Made by a program: the position numbers and the translations under genes. The notes under the pieces were generated by a model. That model searched no databases and was not told the origin of the DNA. It saw only the letters and a program-made list of their open reading frames with translations. From Yersinia pekkanenii (lineage in GTDB: Bacteria; Pseudomonadota; Gammaproteobacteria; Enterobacterales; Enterobacteriaceae), in the NCBI RefSeq assembly GCF_001152565.1, contig NZ_CQAZ01000040.1, positions 1 to 43,357 on the forward strand: 43,357 nt of DNA, read 5' to 3'. Positions 22,068 to 31,487 of the stretch are shown here, one piece after another; within the stretch, counting starts at the first letter, position 1; every line of letters starts with the position of its first letter.

Positions 22068-25000
22068 ATGAAAAATCGCACCTATCTCACCATCATGCCG
22101 AATAACAAGAAGGACGCGCTGCGTGCAGCGGGCCGGCTTCCGGATGGGGGCTATCCCCTTGAATACGACAGGTCACAAAAACTCTGGTTTGCGAAGGAAG
22201 AAGCGGACCTTGAGAAAGTTAAGCCCTGGCTGCCGGAAAACACGGTCACAGGACACACACACACCGTCGCGGAAAACATGACACCGGCGGAAGAATTTGC
22301 CGAGGTGTTAAAAGACGCCGGGTTTATTTTCCCAGCCAACGAGTTACCAGAAATGGACGGAAAGCGCCGCCGGGTACAAACCGAGGGTGATAAAGATGAT
22401 AATAAATCCGGCGTGTATCAGGGTTACATGGACGGCCGTCCTGCTGGCTGGTACCAGAATCACCGCGCAAGCGAAGGAAAGGTGAACTGGACGTCCACCG
22501 GTAGTTATGAGTATGACCCAGCTGAGTCTATGAAGCAGCGGGCACTGGCGGCCCAGAAGCGTTGGGTTCGCGAGTTGAAAGCTCGGACAGACTATACGCG
22601 GATAGCGAAAACGTTGACTCGCCAATGGTCGAAAATGCCTCCTGCACCGGATACTCACGCTTACCTTTCACGTAAAGGTGTGTCGGCTGCTAGCGGTGTC
22701 AGACTGGATATCTATGACAATCTGGTCATTCCACTGCGCAATACCGCCGGCGAACTTCGCACGCTGCAGTATATCAAGCCTGACGGTACCAAAAACCTGA
22801 AGAAGGATGCCGAGAAGACCGGTAATTTTTTCGTCGTTGGCGGTGAACTCAGTCCACAACGTCCCATTCTCTATGCCGAAGGATATGCCACTGCGGCAAG
22901 CCTGCATCAGGCCACCGGCATTCCGGTTGTGATGACGGTCGATGCAGGCAACATGGTGACGGTGTCACGAAACCTTAAAGCACTTTATCCCGATACGGCC
23001 CACATCATCCTTGGCGAAGATGACTTTACGAAAACCGATAATAAAGGACTCAATAAAGCTCGGGAAGCCGCAGCAGCTATTGATGGCACTTATATCATCC
23101 CGCAATTTACTGAAAGCGAACGCACACAGGCATTCGCCGGCACCGGTTCATTCAGCGATTTCAACGATATTCATTCATCCCGGGGAATTGATGCCGTACG
23201 CGATCAGCTGTCTCCGGTCCTTGACCCTTTACTTCCTGACTGGCGTCAGACCTTCACAGAGGAACATCCCATGCCAGATACCCACCTCAGACAGGACGAT
23301 CCTGTAGAGCAACGACCAGAACCCGCTGATATCGCAGAATATGCGGCTTATATGCAGCAGGAGTCTTTTTCACCATACCCGGAAAATGAAAATCACGTTA
23401 TCGTGCAGAACAGTAGCGAACCGACAGAAGCTGTATCGGCACCTGCTGATGCAGAAATAGCACCGATTTACACTGAAAATGAACCAGAAATAGCGAGCTC
23501 ACAGCCACTTGATGCAGAAACTCACGCAACAGATGCCACACAACATTTCGAGGATACAGGGGACGTTCTCGCTAAAACCGCCAGCCAGCCAGAGCTAACC
23601 GTTGTTCCGGCAGGATCAGCGGAGGCCATACCAGAAGCAGGCATGACGCAGACAGATATTTCGCCAACCCCATCGATACCACATGATGACAAATCTACAG
23701 CAGGCTTTAAAAAGGAATTTGAAGAGCTTACCTCAAATTTCAATGAGTTAATTAACAAATCTGATTCGCTGGATGTTGCCAGCCTGTATCAGGAAATTAA
23801 TCTACTCAGCAAAGAAAGCATTGGACTTCGTAACTACTGGATGAGTTCAGATAGCTACACTACAAGTGCGGGTTTTGAAGAGCCAAGCATTGCTCTCGAA
23901 GAGTCACTGCGTGAAACTCTCAGTCAGAAAACTGATACCGAACACGCCAAACCTTCTACGCCAGATGATCCCCGCGCTGAGCCAGCCTCATTCGCCTCAA
24001 TGCTTAATGTTAATGACACCCTGCCAGAAGACGAATCACATCAAGAAGAGATGGCCAGCAGTGAACAACCTCAATATAAATCAGTTGATAACAGCATTCA
24101 TATAGACCCAGTAGACAGTGCTGAAGATGACCAACCTCGACGAGCAATACCGGTTGACCTCGATGCCTTGCTTCAAAATGTCACCCATGAGTACGAAGGC
24201 AATACTGTTGTCTATTTTCATGAAGGGGTACGGGCTTTTGTCGATCATGGCAATCACATCACCATGGCGACTCCCGAAGCCAGCCAGAATGTTACGTTGG
24301 TCTTGGCCGCCCTCCTCGTCGCCAGACAACATTATCATGGCAAAATTGAGCTCACCGGCAGCGACGAGTTTAAACAACGCGCCATAAATTTGATTGCCGA
24401 ACACAATCTTGAACTGGTGCTTAAAAATCCAATACAACAATTGATGTTGGATGAAGCGCGTAAATTACTGGCACAACAGCGTAATGATACGCCCGTATCA
24501 ACGCCATCTGTTGACGGGATTGTTTTGACACCAGCTAATCAGACAAAACCTTCAGCGTCAGCGGTACCTGGCACTCAGGCACCGACAGTGCACGCTACCG
24601 GCACACCTCAATCTCAACAGCGACCTCAGCAAGACGCGGCTCAACCTGAAACGACAGGGTTAACCGGTAAATTGCTGGCGCATGGCGAGGCACCTTACGA
24701 TTTTGATGATACCAACAGCATGAGTTACCACGTAAAAATGCGGACTGCTGACGGTGAAAAAGTCATTTGGGGCAAGGAACTTAACGGGGCATTAGCCGAC
24801 AGTGGCATGAATATCGGCGATATCATTTCGTTACGTTGTCTTGGCCAACAGCCTGTTACCGTAAACTCCCCGGTGAAGGACGAGACGGGAAAGATACTTC
24901 GTTGGGAGAAAATTGACGCCATGCGCAACCAGTGGGAAGTGAAGTCTGCCATTGATAATCGCCTTCTGGTACCCGACCGTCAGCAAGCATTTCCTCCGGC

Positions 25001-25637
25001 GTCATTATTGGCCTATGACATGGCGTCATTCCAACAGGTTCAACAAACTGTTATCGCAGCCAGTGGAATAACATTACCCCCACTCACTAACCATTCAGCC
25101 CTGCTCTGGTTACAACCCGACGGCCGTGGTGCGGCCCAGCATGGCAATCCACAGACAGCAAAACTGCCGATAGCCAGCCAAGACAGTGGAACGCCTGTCA
25201 TGACAGGGCATCTGCCTGATGGCCAGTTGTCCTTACAGTTGGTAAAAGCGCACGGAGACTACCTGCAAGGTATTGTTTTGCATAAAGGAGAGTATCAGCA
25301 TGTTCTTGGCCAGCTTTGTACACGGGAAAATGGCTCACGCTATTTGACACTCAATATTGTTGAACCCGATGGCTTAAGGCCAATCGGTCATGGTAATGCA
25401 GTCAACCAGGTTCGCGGGGCTGTAGTCGCGTATGACACCTTTGTTTTTCGCCTGAGCGGTGACAACGAAAAAGTGGTCGCCAAGCTGGATAGCCCCGAAA
25501 AAATGGAGGCGGTATTGCATAAAAAACTGGGTTTTACGAAACAGTTTACCCCAGTAGCGCCAGTATCTGACGCCATCGTAAAAGCAGAAAATAAACCGCT
25601 AGCCAGACCCGACAATGCCCCTCGACCGGGAATGTAA
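22068..25637 (+). CDS. Sog/TraC-like plasmid DNA primase with toprim domain
   Basis: 1189 residues; start fixed by a consensus AGGAGGT. Residues about 1-55 (RTYLTIMPNNKKDALRAAGR, KLWFAKEEADLEKVKPWL) look like a DUF5710 domain. Residues about 100-370 form a TraC-type primase core with a toprim domain: RPILYAEGYATAASLHQATG (Glu at about 269) and HIILGEDDFTKTDNKG (acidic pair at about 325). A Pro/Glu-rich, low-complexity linker (about 400-700) follows. Residues about 715-815 (NTVVYFHEGVRAFVDHGNHI, VTLVLAALLVARQHYHGKIE) resemble the LPD7 domain, and another conserved region lies at 870-960. In R64 the sog primase lies at this position and is transferred to the recipient to prime complementary-strand synthesis; this gene is the likely equivalent. 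Confidence 0.8.
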   Translation: MKNRTYLTIMPNNKKDALRAAGRLPDGGYPLEYDRSQKLWFAKEEADLEKVKPWLPENTVTGHTHTVAENMTPAEEFAEVLKDAGFIFPANELPEMDGKRRRVQTEGDKDDNKSGVYQGYMDGRPAGWYQNHRASEGKVNWTSTGSYEYDPAESMKQRALAAQKRWVRELKARTDYTRIAKTLTRQWSKMPPAPDTHAYLSRKGVSAASGVRLDIYDNLVIPLRNTAGELRTLQYIKPDGTKNLKKDAEKTGNFFVVGGELSPQRPILYAEGYATAASLHQATGIPVVMTVDAGNMVTVSRNLKALYPDTAHIILGEDDFTKTDNKGLNKAREAAAAIDGTYIIPQFTESERTQAFAGTGSFSDFNDIHSSRGIDAVRDQLSPVLDPLLPDWRQTFTEEHPMPDTHLRQDDPVEQRPEPADIAEYAAYMQQESFSPYPENENHVIVQNSSEPTEAVSAPADAEIAPIYTENEPEIASSQPLDAETHATDATQHFEDTGDVLAKTASQPELTVVPAGSAEAIPEAGMTQTDISPTPSIPHDDKSTAGFKKEFEELTSNFNELINKSDSLDVASLYQEINLLSKESIGLRNYWMSSDSYTTSAGFEEPSIALEESLRETLSQKTDTEHAKPSTPDDPRAEPASFASMLNVNDTLPEDESHQEEMASSEQPQYKSVDNSIHIDPVDSAEDDQPRRAIPVDLDALLQNVTHEYEGNTVVYFHEGVRAFVDHGNHITMATPEASQNVTLVLAALLVARQHYHGKIELTGSDEFKQRAINLIAEHNLELVLKNPIQQLMLDEARKLLAQQRNDTPVSTPSVDGIVLTPANQTKPSASAVPGTQAPTVHATGTPQSQQRPQQDAAQPETTGLTGKLLAHGEAPYDFDDTNSMSYHVKMRTADGEKVIWGKELNGALADSGMNIGDIISLRCLGQQPVTVNSPVKDETGKILRWEKIDAMRNQWEVKSAIDNRLLVPDRQQAFPPASLLAYDMASFQQVQQTVIAASGITLPPLTNHSALLWLQPDGRGAAQHGNPQTAKLPIASQDSGTPVMTGHLPDGQLSLQLVKAHGDYLQGIVLHKGEYQHVLGQLCTRENGSRYLTLNIVEPDGLRPIGHGNAVNQVRGAVVAYDTFVFRLSGDNEKVVAKLDSPEKMEAVLHKKLGFTKQFTPVAPVSDAIVKAENKPLARPDNAPRPGM

Positions 25638-25645
25638 AGGTACTC

Positions 25646-26077
25646 ATGAAAAAATCGTGCAATTTACTGCTCTGTGCTCTGTTGCTGACAGCCACTATGT
25701 CCAGTCAAGCCGCAACTTGTCGCGCTTACAGCGCCGCTCAAGTGGGCAGTCAGTCGGGATATGACCGAGCAAAGAAAGCCGCTGATGCCTGGTCAGAACG
25801 AGAGGATCAGGCAACTGATGCACTCCAGCAATGTCTCGGGGATATCAGTACGTCAATAACCATGCCGACGTTCCCTAATTTGGCCGATATTTTGAATGGG
25901 ATAAAAGACAAGATTTGTGCCGCTGCCCGCGACAAAATTTCTGACTATATCCCCAGCAATATTGACCCTTGGGGGGATTTGAGTGTGTCAGACTACTCTA
26001 TCCCCACAACCTCCGTTCCGGTTTCACGCAGCGCCGTCCCGACGACCAATAGCAGTTCGCCCTTCAATCTCAACTAA
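25646..26077 (+). CDS. traL: TraL-like periplasmic transfer protein
   Basis: 143 residues with a signal peptide (NLLLCALLLTATMSSQAATC, cleavage after about residue 23). Four cysteines (ATCRAYS, LQQCLGD, KDKICAAAR) could make disulfides. A helical repeat-like region and a Pro/Ser/Thr-rich tail follow. Matches R64 TraL by size, signal and place just before traM. Function unknown. Confidence 0.7.
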   Translation: MKKSCNLLLCALLLTATMSSQAATCRAYSAAQVGSQSGYDRAKKAADAWSEREDQATDALQQCLGDISTSITMPTFPNLADILNGIKDKICAAARDKISDYIPSNIDPWGDLSVSDYSIPTTSVPVSRSAVPTTNSSSPFNLN

Positions 26078-26127
26078 CTACGGCCGCACGTTCTTAGCCG
26101 GAAGTCTCCTGTCCGAGGTCATTGATA

Positions 26128-26805
26128 ATGAAAAAACGTCCCGGCCCTGCCGGTGCGGGCAACAGTGTGCCTGCACCTTATCAAGCCGCATTCCTGTTAC
26201 ATCAACAAAATCAACTGGGTGCCAGTGTTGCCCGTAGCGCCCTGAAACTGAATATCATGTTAAGTGCTGCTCTATTGATCTCACTAATCGTTATCCTCGG
26301 GCTGAGCTGGAAGGTGGCACATCCTCCGGTTAAATACTTCGCCACGGTAAATGGAAGGGTTGTGGAAATTTTCCCGACAGACCAACCCGCGTATAGCCAG
26401 GATGAAGTCACTGAATTTGGTGCGGCAACCATCCGCAAAGCATTCACACTCGATTTTGTCCATTACAAGCAACAAATGAACGCCGTCTCTGACCGATTCT
26501 CAAGAGAAGGGTATATCAGCTACTACAACGCATTAACCGCGTCCAACGTACTGAGCTCAATAACCGGTAAGAAAATGAACCTGTCGCCCTCGGTTGAACC
26601 CGGCGTCGTAAGGACCAAAGGGCTACTCGATAATGGGGTCTATGCCTGGGAAATTCAGTACCCCGTGTCCCTGAGGCTGGAGGGGCAAACCAACTCACTT
26701 CCGGCACAGCGATTCATCTTCTCAGTATTTATCCAACGTGCTGACGTCACGGATAAACCTGACGGTTTAGAGGTCACTCAACTGGTGACGTTAGAACCTC
26801 AATAA
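26128..26805 (+). CDS. traM: TraM, DotI/IcmL-like inner-membrane protein
   Basis: 225 residues from ATG 26128; an in-frame ATG two codons earlier is also possible. One membrane helix (IMLSAALLISLIVILGLSWK, residues about 48-68) is followed by a VirB8-like periplasmic domain (YFATVNGRVVEIFPTDQPAY...FTLDFVHYKQQMNAVSDRFS). DotI/TraM is known to adopt a VirB8-like fold and belongs to the inner-membrane complex. Confidence 0.92.
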   Translation: MKKRPGPAGAGNSVPAPYQAAFLLHQQNQLGASVARSALKLNIMLSAALLISLIVILGLSWKVAHPPVKYFATVNGRVVEIFPTDQPAYSQDEVTEFGAATIRKAFTLDFVHYKQQMNAVSDRFSREGYISYYNALTASNVLSSITGKKMNLSPSVEPGVVRTKGLLDNGVYAWEIQYPVSLRLEGQTNSLPAQRFIFSVFIQRADVTDKPDGLEVTQLVTLEPQ

Positions 26806-26818
26806 TGGGATATAAACC

Positions 26819-27811
26819 ATGAAAACTCTCCACATTTGCTTACTCGCCTGCTTGTCTGCAGGTCAGTCCTTTGCCGCTGATAATCCTGGGGGCTGGCAAC
26901 CTGCCACCTCAGCACATAAGCCAACTGCACCAACCGCCATCGCGCCCGCCATTACCGCGCCAGAGCCCATAGAGGAACACACTGAACATCAAGAACCACA
27001 GGCAAAATCACCGTTGCCTGCACCCTCAGCGGCGCTCAGTTATGCACAAGATCAGGCGACACCTCTCACGGGTGAGGAAATAAAACAGCTCAGCCGATCA
27101 GCTGATAATGCCAGTCGTGGCCGAGCTTATCAGCCCACAGTGGCAGTCCCGCGCATCAGTTCACTAACCGTAAATCTGTCTCCCGGATCCAGTATTCCTA
27201 TTCTGCGAACCGCCATGAATCAGAGCAGCAGTGTCACTTTCTCCGACAGTACCGGTGCCCCCTGGAAATTGGGTGCGCCACCTTACAATTCTAACAGTGC
27301 CGGTTTTCAAGTGGAGTACATCGCCGGGAGCGCCATCATGACTGTGCAGGCAATGCGCCGATATGACACCGGCAATGTCACTGTTTACTTGGAAGGTTTG
27401 TCGGTGCCGGTCGTGGTGAATCTGGCCAGTGGTGAACCCGATGACAAATCAACATCACAGATTATGGACAGTCGTCTGGACCTGCGCATTCCAATGCGGG
27501 GACCTGATGCTAAAGCCATGGCACAACCTGAGACAAAAATTGGTCTCTACAACACCGTATTACAGTCATTTTTAGACGGCATTCCCCCTAAAGACGCTAA
27601 GCGACTGAAAACTAACGGCAATGTGGCAGAAACCACCGTCTGGCAATTGGGTGATGACCTTTATATCCGTTCCCGGAGTGAGATCCGTGATGAGTTTGAG
27701 GAGACTCAATCCTCTATTGATGGCACTTATCTCTGGAAACTCCCCTTAACACCCTATGTCAGCTTCTCTGTCATGGGCCGCACTGAGTCTTTGACCATCC
27801 ATTTGGAGTAA
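26819..27811 (+). CDS. traN: TraN, DotH/IcmK-like outer-membrane complex protein
   Basis: 330 residues with a signal peptide (KTLHICLLACLSAGQSFAAD). A Pro-rich spacer precedes the conserved core: PRISSLTVNLSPGSSIPILR, TAMNQSSSVTFSDSTGAPW, then a C-terminal domain with TVWQLGDDLYIRSRSEIRDE. DotH forms the outer-membrane channel core with DotC and DotD. Separated from traO by 3 bp. Confidence 0.92.
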   Translation: MKTLHICLLACLSAGQSFAADNPGGWQPATSAHKPTAPTAIAPAITAPEPIEEHTEHQEPQAKSPLPAPSAALSYAQDQATPLTGEEIKQLSRSADNASRGRAYQPTVAVPRISSLTVNLSPGSSIPILRTAMNQSSSVTFSDSTGAPWKLGAPPYNSNSAGFQVEYIAGSAIMTVQAMRRYDTGNVTVYLEGLSVPVVVNLASGEPDDKSTSQIMDSRLDLRIPMRGPDAKAMAQPETKIGLYNTVLQSFLDGIPPKDAKRLKTNGNVAETTVWQLGDDLYIRSRSEIRDEFEETQSSIDGTYLWKLPLTPYVSFSVMGRTESLTIHLE

Positions 27812-27814
27812 ACA

Positions 27815-29131
27815 ATGATCATTGAAAAAGAGGCTGCCAGTGATACGCGTAAATCTGTTGCGATCATCGGTATCGGCGTTATCACCGCGTTATGTGTGAT
27901 TTATCTGGGTTACAGCTGGTTAAACTCCCCTCCCGTAGCCCGGTCTGTTTATGACATAAATAAAGTAGCAACCAATGCGGGGCGCACAATAACAGAAAGC
28001 CCGGAATATCGGGAATTACTGGAGAAATACAACACAGAAAAAGCAGCAAAAGCCCGTCAGGAGGGGAAGAGTTTTGTTGCTCAAATCCGTCAAGGCTCTG
28101 AAGGGGCTGGGACCAAAACACTGACCACCCCGCAATCGGTCATACTGAATCAAACGCCACCGGCAACGACGGCTGGCGCGGCACAAGCACAGCAACAAGC
28201 TCCCCCCTTCAGTGAGAACCGCAAGAAAGCCATCGACGCACTGCTAAAGGAGTTGAACTCACACTGGTCCCCAGTGGGGTTTCAACTGGCATCAGCGACA
28301 GGAGGCAATGGGGGGGCTGCTGGTCAGGAGCAAACGGGGGCATTTTCACAGTGGACCTCAAGCCTGTCATCACCCACACCCTCCCGGCAATCCTTCGATG
28401 ACAGTAATATGCCTGATATCCAGCTGATACCGCCTTATACCCGAACGCCGGGAGTAATTGAAACAGCTGTCGACTCCGATAACCCGGGATCACAAGTTAT
28501 CGCCCGCATCCCAGCCGGGCCATATGCAGGCGCAATGTTGCATGCCAGTAGCGTTCAGTTGGCGGGAGACGGCGTGAATATTCACTTCACCCGGATGGCC
28601 TGGGGTGGCGAAACCTACACGGTCGACGCCTATGCGTTGAGCGATGAAACACTTCAATCCTCGGTCGCCAGTAACGTCAATAATCGCTATTTTTCACGCA
28701 TTATTTTACCCGCGCTGGCGATGGGGATTGGCCGCACGGGTCAGCTTTATGAGCAGGCTAATTCACAAAACATCATTACCCCTCAAGGGGGGGTTATTCA
28801 AACCAGCACCGGTACTCCCAATGGTTCAGCGGTTGCCGGTACGATTGTAGGCGGGATCGGAAGTCAGGCAGGCCAGGTAATGGCCAGTGATGCCGCCCGT
28901 TTACCGGTAAAACAAGCCACTGTTGAGCCCAATCAGGTTATTGCTATCCAGTTTATTGGCGGAGTTTATCAGAGTGATAATATTCGCAGCAAAAGTGGCC
29001 AACAAAAAATTCAGCAACAAACCCAGGCACAACCACACCAACTCACATCCCAGCCGCCCCCAGTAACAGCGCAGCCAACAACCTTGAATAGAACACCGAG
29101 CCCGTACACCCCGCGCTATGACAATCGTTAA
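27815..29131 (+). CDS. traO: TraO, DotG/IcmE-like channel protein
   Basis: 438 residues: one N-terminal membrane helix (SVAIIGIGVITALCVIYLGY, residues about 14-33), a linker rich in Gln/Ala/Pro, and a C-terminal VirB10-like domain (residues about 225-385: VIARIPAGPYAGAMLHASSV, GVNIHFTRMAWGGETYTVDA, ATVEPNQVIAIQFIGGVYQ). It lacks the long repeat array of Legionella DotG, as IncI TraO does. Spans the envelope and links inner and outer complexes. GGAG precedes the start. Confidence 0.93.
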   Translation: MIIEKEAASDTRKSVAIIGIGVITALCVIYLGYSWLNSPPVARSVYDINKVATNAGRTITESPEYRELLEKYNTEKAAKARQEGKSFVAQIRQGSEGAGTKTLTTPQSVILNQTPPATTAGAAQAQQQAPPFSENRKKAIDALLKELNSHWSPVGFQLASATGGNGGAAGQEQTGAFSQWTSSLSSPTPSRQSFDDSNMPDIQLIPPYTRTPGVIETAVDSDNPGSQVIARIPAGPYAGAMLHASSVQLAGDGVNIHFTRMAWGGETYTVDAYALSDETLQSSVASNVNNRYFSRIILPALAMGIGRTGQLYEQANSQNIITPQGGVIQTSTGTPNGSAVAGTIVGGIGSQAGQVMASDAARLPVKQATVEPNQVIAIQFIGGVYQSDNIRSKSGQQKIQQQTQAQPHQLTSQPPPVTAQPTTLNRTPSPYTPRYDNR

Positions 29132-29148
29132 TCAGAAGGACCCACACA

Positions 29149-29949
29149 ATGAAGCAGGAAAAACCGGATATCTTTGATCTCAATGCCCCCGAGATACATC
29201 CCGATAATGGGGAAAACGATGACACGCTTTACAATGATGCCCCCGATTCAGACGACGAGGCAGCTTCCGTGGTGTTGGAGGAAACGCCCCCTAAGCGCTG
29301 GTTTGGTCTGGGAAAAGTAGAATGCATCGGATTGGCCATTTTCATTCTATTAGGGGGAATTTACATTGTCTGGCCTCAAAGTCAGGACACTGGAGCCGCG
29401 CCTCAGTTTGTAGAAAGAAAATCGTTACCGGAGCCGGTGAACCAAACGGAGTGGTCATCAGCCTACCAGAGCAATACCTCACCCGACATGCCTGTTCGCA
29501 GCAGTTCTGTATTTTCTGACCCATTGACCAGCTTTAAAAAAGACATGGCAGCGGTTCTTGAATCCCGTCGTGTTTATGCTGAAGAGAACCGCGAGGCCAT
29601 ACAGGCAATCTCCGACCGACTGGATGCGTCAGATAAGCAGGTTAAAGTCTTGGAGCAACAACTCGGCGATATGGCTATTCGACTGGAAAGTGTTCGTTCC
29701 CAGCCTGCCACACAGGCAAAAGCCAGCGTAACATCCACTCCCACAGTAACCAAAAGTGTGGCACGGAGCACACCCCGGGTCAGCACATCGGGCTACAGCA
29801 TCAATACCTTATGGCAAGGGATGGCGTGGGTTTCTCATCAAGGCAGTACCTATGCCGTTCGTGAGGGCGATACTCTGGGTAACGTGCTGATCAAAAGGAT
29901 TGATTCGGATAAGCGCCAGATTGAGACCTCTGCCGGCATTATCCGCTGA
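29149..29949 (+). CDS. traP: TraP, DotF/IcmG-like inner-membrane protein
   Basis: 266 residues: an acidic cytoplasmic N-terminus (EIHPDNGENDDTLYNDAPDS), one membrane helix (VECIGLAIFILLGGIYIVWP, residues about 60-80), a coiled coil (residues about 140-185, AISDRLDASDKQVKVLEQQL) and a small beta C-terminal domain (WQGMAWVSHQGSTYAVREGD). This layout and the position after traO match R64 TraP, which corresponds to DotF. Confidence 0.85.
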   Translation: MKQEKPDIFDLNAPEIHPDNGENDDTLYNDAPDSDDEAASVVLEETPPKRWFGLGKVECIGLAIFILLGGIYIVWPQSQDTGAAPQFVERKSLPEPVNQTEWSSAYQSNTSPDMPVRSSSVFSDPLTSFKKDMAAVLESRRVYAEENREAIQAISDRLDASDKQVKVLEQQLGDMAIRLESVRSQPATQAKASVTSTPTVTKSVARSTPRVSTSGYSINTLWQGMAWVSHQGSTYAVREGDTLGNVLIKRIDSDKRQIETSAGIIR

Positions 29950-29959
29950 GAGGGGCAGT

Positions 29960-30499
29960 ATGAATAATGACCTGATACAGATGTTGGTCAATCTGGCCAA
30001 TAATCTCACGCAATCCGGCATCAAGTTCATCATGGCGTTAGCCCTGATCATGGGGATAGTCAGCGCTATCTTGTACCTGGTTCGTGTTACTCGCCCCAAA
30101 AACCACATGACCGGCTCGGATACCAGTCTGGGCAAGATTGTGGCATTCCTTATTTTGTGCGGTGGGCTCATTGCACTCAAACAGATGATGAACGCGACCG
30201 CACACCAACTGGGATTCGGTGATGTCACTTTTGATGCGATTACCTATGCATCCACCGCAAAATACGGGGCAGCAGCTGAGGCGATCAACGCCGTATTAAC
30301 GCTGTTACAAGTCGTGGGGGTAATTTACTTCTATCAAGGGGTACAGCGGATCAAACGTTCGCTGATAGATGGCCATACAGGGCTAAGTGCAGGTGAAGAT
30401 GTTTCTACTGGCGTCGTCAAAGCATTGATAGGGATCTTACTTCTCTGTAATCCCTACTTCCTTTCTGCACTTCAGAATACCGTTAAAATCGCCTGGTAA
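29960..30499 (+). CDS. traQ: TraQ, DotE/IcmC-like membrane protein
   Basis: 179 residues from ATG 29960, preceded by GAGAGGGG; the upstream in-frame ATG lies within traP. Four hydrophobic helices (FIMALALIMGIVSAILYLVR, IVAFLILCGGLIALKQMM, AVLTLLQVVGVIYFYQGVQR, VVKALIGILLLCNPYFLSAL). The family includes TraQ of R64 and DotE/IcmC of Legionella, small polytopic proteins of the inner-membrane complex. Confidence 0.85.
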   Translation: MNNDLIQMLVNLANNLTQSGIKFIMALALIMGIVSAILYLVRVTRPKNHMTGSDTSLGKIVAFLILCGGLIALKQMMNATAHQLGFGDVTFDAITYASTAKYGAAAEAINAVLTLLQVVGVIYFYQGVQRIKRSLIDGHTGLSAGEDVSTGVVKALIGILLLCNPYFLSALQNTVKIAW

Positions 30500-30892
30500 T
30501 ACGGGGTTAACACAACTCGCCTCTTAACACGCAGTTCATTCTGACCACTTTCCCCGTGCGTAACATCAGGATTTAACAAAAATCCTACGCATCGCCGTTA
30601 TTTTTTTTCATGTTTATTTTTCTTAAATCAGGAGTTTTTATGCACGTTCTTAACCACATTTCATTGTTTATCTGTACTCGCCTCTGTCTGGCCGCTGAGC
30701 GCACAGGCCGCAAAATGGTTCAGGGTTTGATGTTTATTGTGACGTTATGTACCGCCCAGGCAGCGACCGCTGATGATGATATTGCGGGCATGATCAATAG
30801 CATGACTGACGGTATCTATAGCGTTAAGCCCGGACTGATGAAGGCGGCTCAGGTGGCCGGTATAGGGTGTGTACTCGTCGGGATTGCTTTAT

Positions 30893-31279
30893 GGGGTTCC
30901 GTGCACATTTCCCCGATCTACGCCACATAGGGCGTAAAAAAATATATTTATCATATAGTTAACAGTATAAAAGCACTCTATGAATCAATGCTTCTCCCGT
31001 CCGTCCAACGATTTGAAGAATGTGAATATAAGTGAAATAGCTAACTGTCTGAAATATCAAAACATTTCAGACACAGAAAACTATGCCTAAAATAGCGTCT
31101 TTTAAATCGTTAAACGGAATTTAATGTACATCAGTGTCTTATAATCGATTTTTTATACATTTTTTGCGGTTTTTCCCTCACTTATCCGCGGGCAGTGAAA
31201 AAAAAACCATTAACTACCTGATTTTAATTATATATTTCCTCTTTCGTGGCGCTTGTCGGGGAAATGTGCGCAATACCCC
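30893..31279. mobile_element. Tn3-derived inverted-repeat miniature element with a res site
   Basis: A 387-bp AT-rich element without a transposase gene. Its ends are about 38-bp imperfect inverted repeats starting GGGGT, sharing GCACATTTCCCCGA and CGCCAC. It is flanked by a perfect 5-bp duplication TTTAT (30888-30892 and 31280-31284), the Tn3-family signature. The left end is identical over its first 24 nt to the transposon end at position 63. Internally it carries a complete three-subsite res (31046-31159). It fits the class of Tn3-derived miniature elements moved in trans by a full-length transposase; none is present in this window. Confidence 0.88.
31046..31159 (+). other. res site (subsites I, II, III) for a Tn3/gamma-delta-type serine resolvase
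   Basis: Subsite I (31046-31073, 28 bp) is a dyad TGTCTGAAAT...ATTTCAGACA. Subsite II (31097-31130, 34 bp) has outer ends GTCTTTTAAA and TTTAATGTACA. Subsite III (31135-31159, 25 bp) has TGTCTTATAA and TTTATACA. Spacers are 23 and 4 bp, total 114 bp. The known gamma-delta/Tn3 res has subsites of 28, 34 and 25 bp within about 114 bp, so the match in size, spacing and TGTC half-site ends is close. Confidence 0.75.
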
Positions 31280-31487
31280 TTTATGGGCCCGTAAAAAGAA
31301 TGACCCGCATGTCAAAGGCTCTCACATTGCCATTTCAATTGGCATTGGTTGCATCCTTATCGCTCTGGACCAGTTCATTAAGCGTGGCCAAAGCCAGGCC
31401 GGTCTCCAGCCGGTCAGTGTCGGCTGATGATAAATGCCCCGTACAAATCAGTGCGGGGTTTTAGATGATTAATCTGGAGTCCTAACC

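Larger units (their letters stand above)
30640..31427 (+). pseudogene. traR: traR (DotP/IcmD-like), interrupted by a 387-bp miniature element
   Basis: The first part runs from ATG 30640 (AGGAG upstream) to VAGIGCVLVGIALW at 30892. The second part, from 31285, reads ARKKNDPHVKGSHIAISIGI, GCILIALDQFIKRGQSQAGL, QPVSVG and stops at 31427. Removing the element and one copy of the TTTAT duplication restores one frame of 131 residues, the usual TraR length, with a signal-like N-terminus and two membrane helices. As it stands, translation runs into the element and stops at 30930 after 96 residues, losing the second membrane helix. IcmD/TraR is a membrane component of type IVB systems, and loss would be expected to impair transfer unless it is supplied or excised. 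Confidence 0.88.

Noticed and set aside
31134..31427. 97-codon ORF as an independent gene
   Set aside because: Its first 50 codons are miniature-element sequence and the rest is the 3' part of traR.
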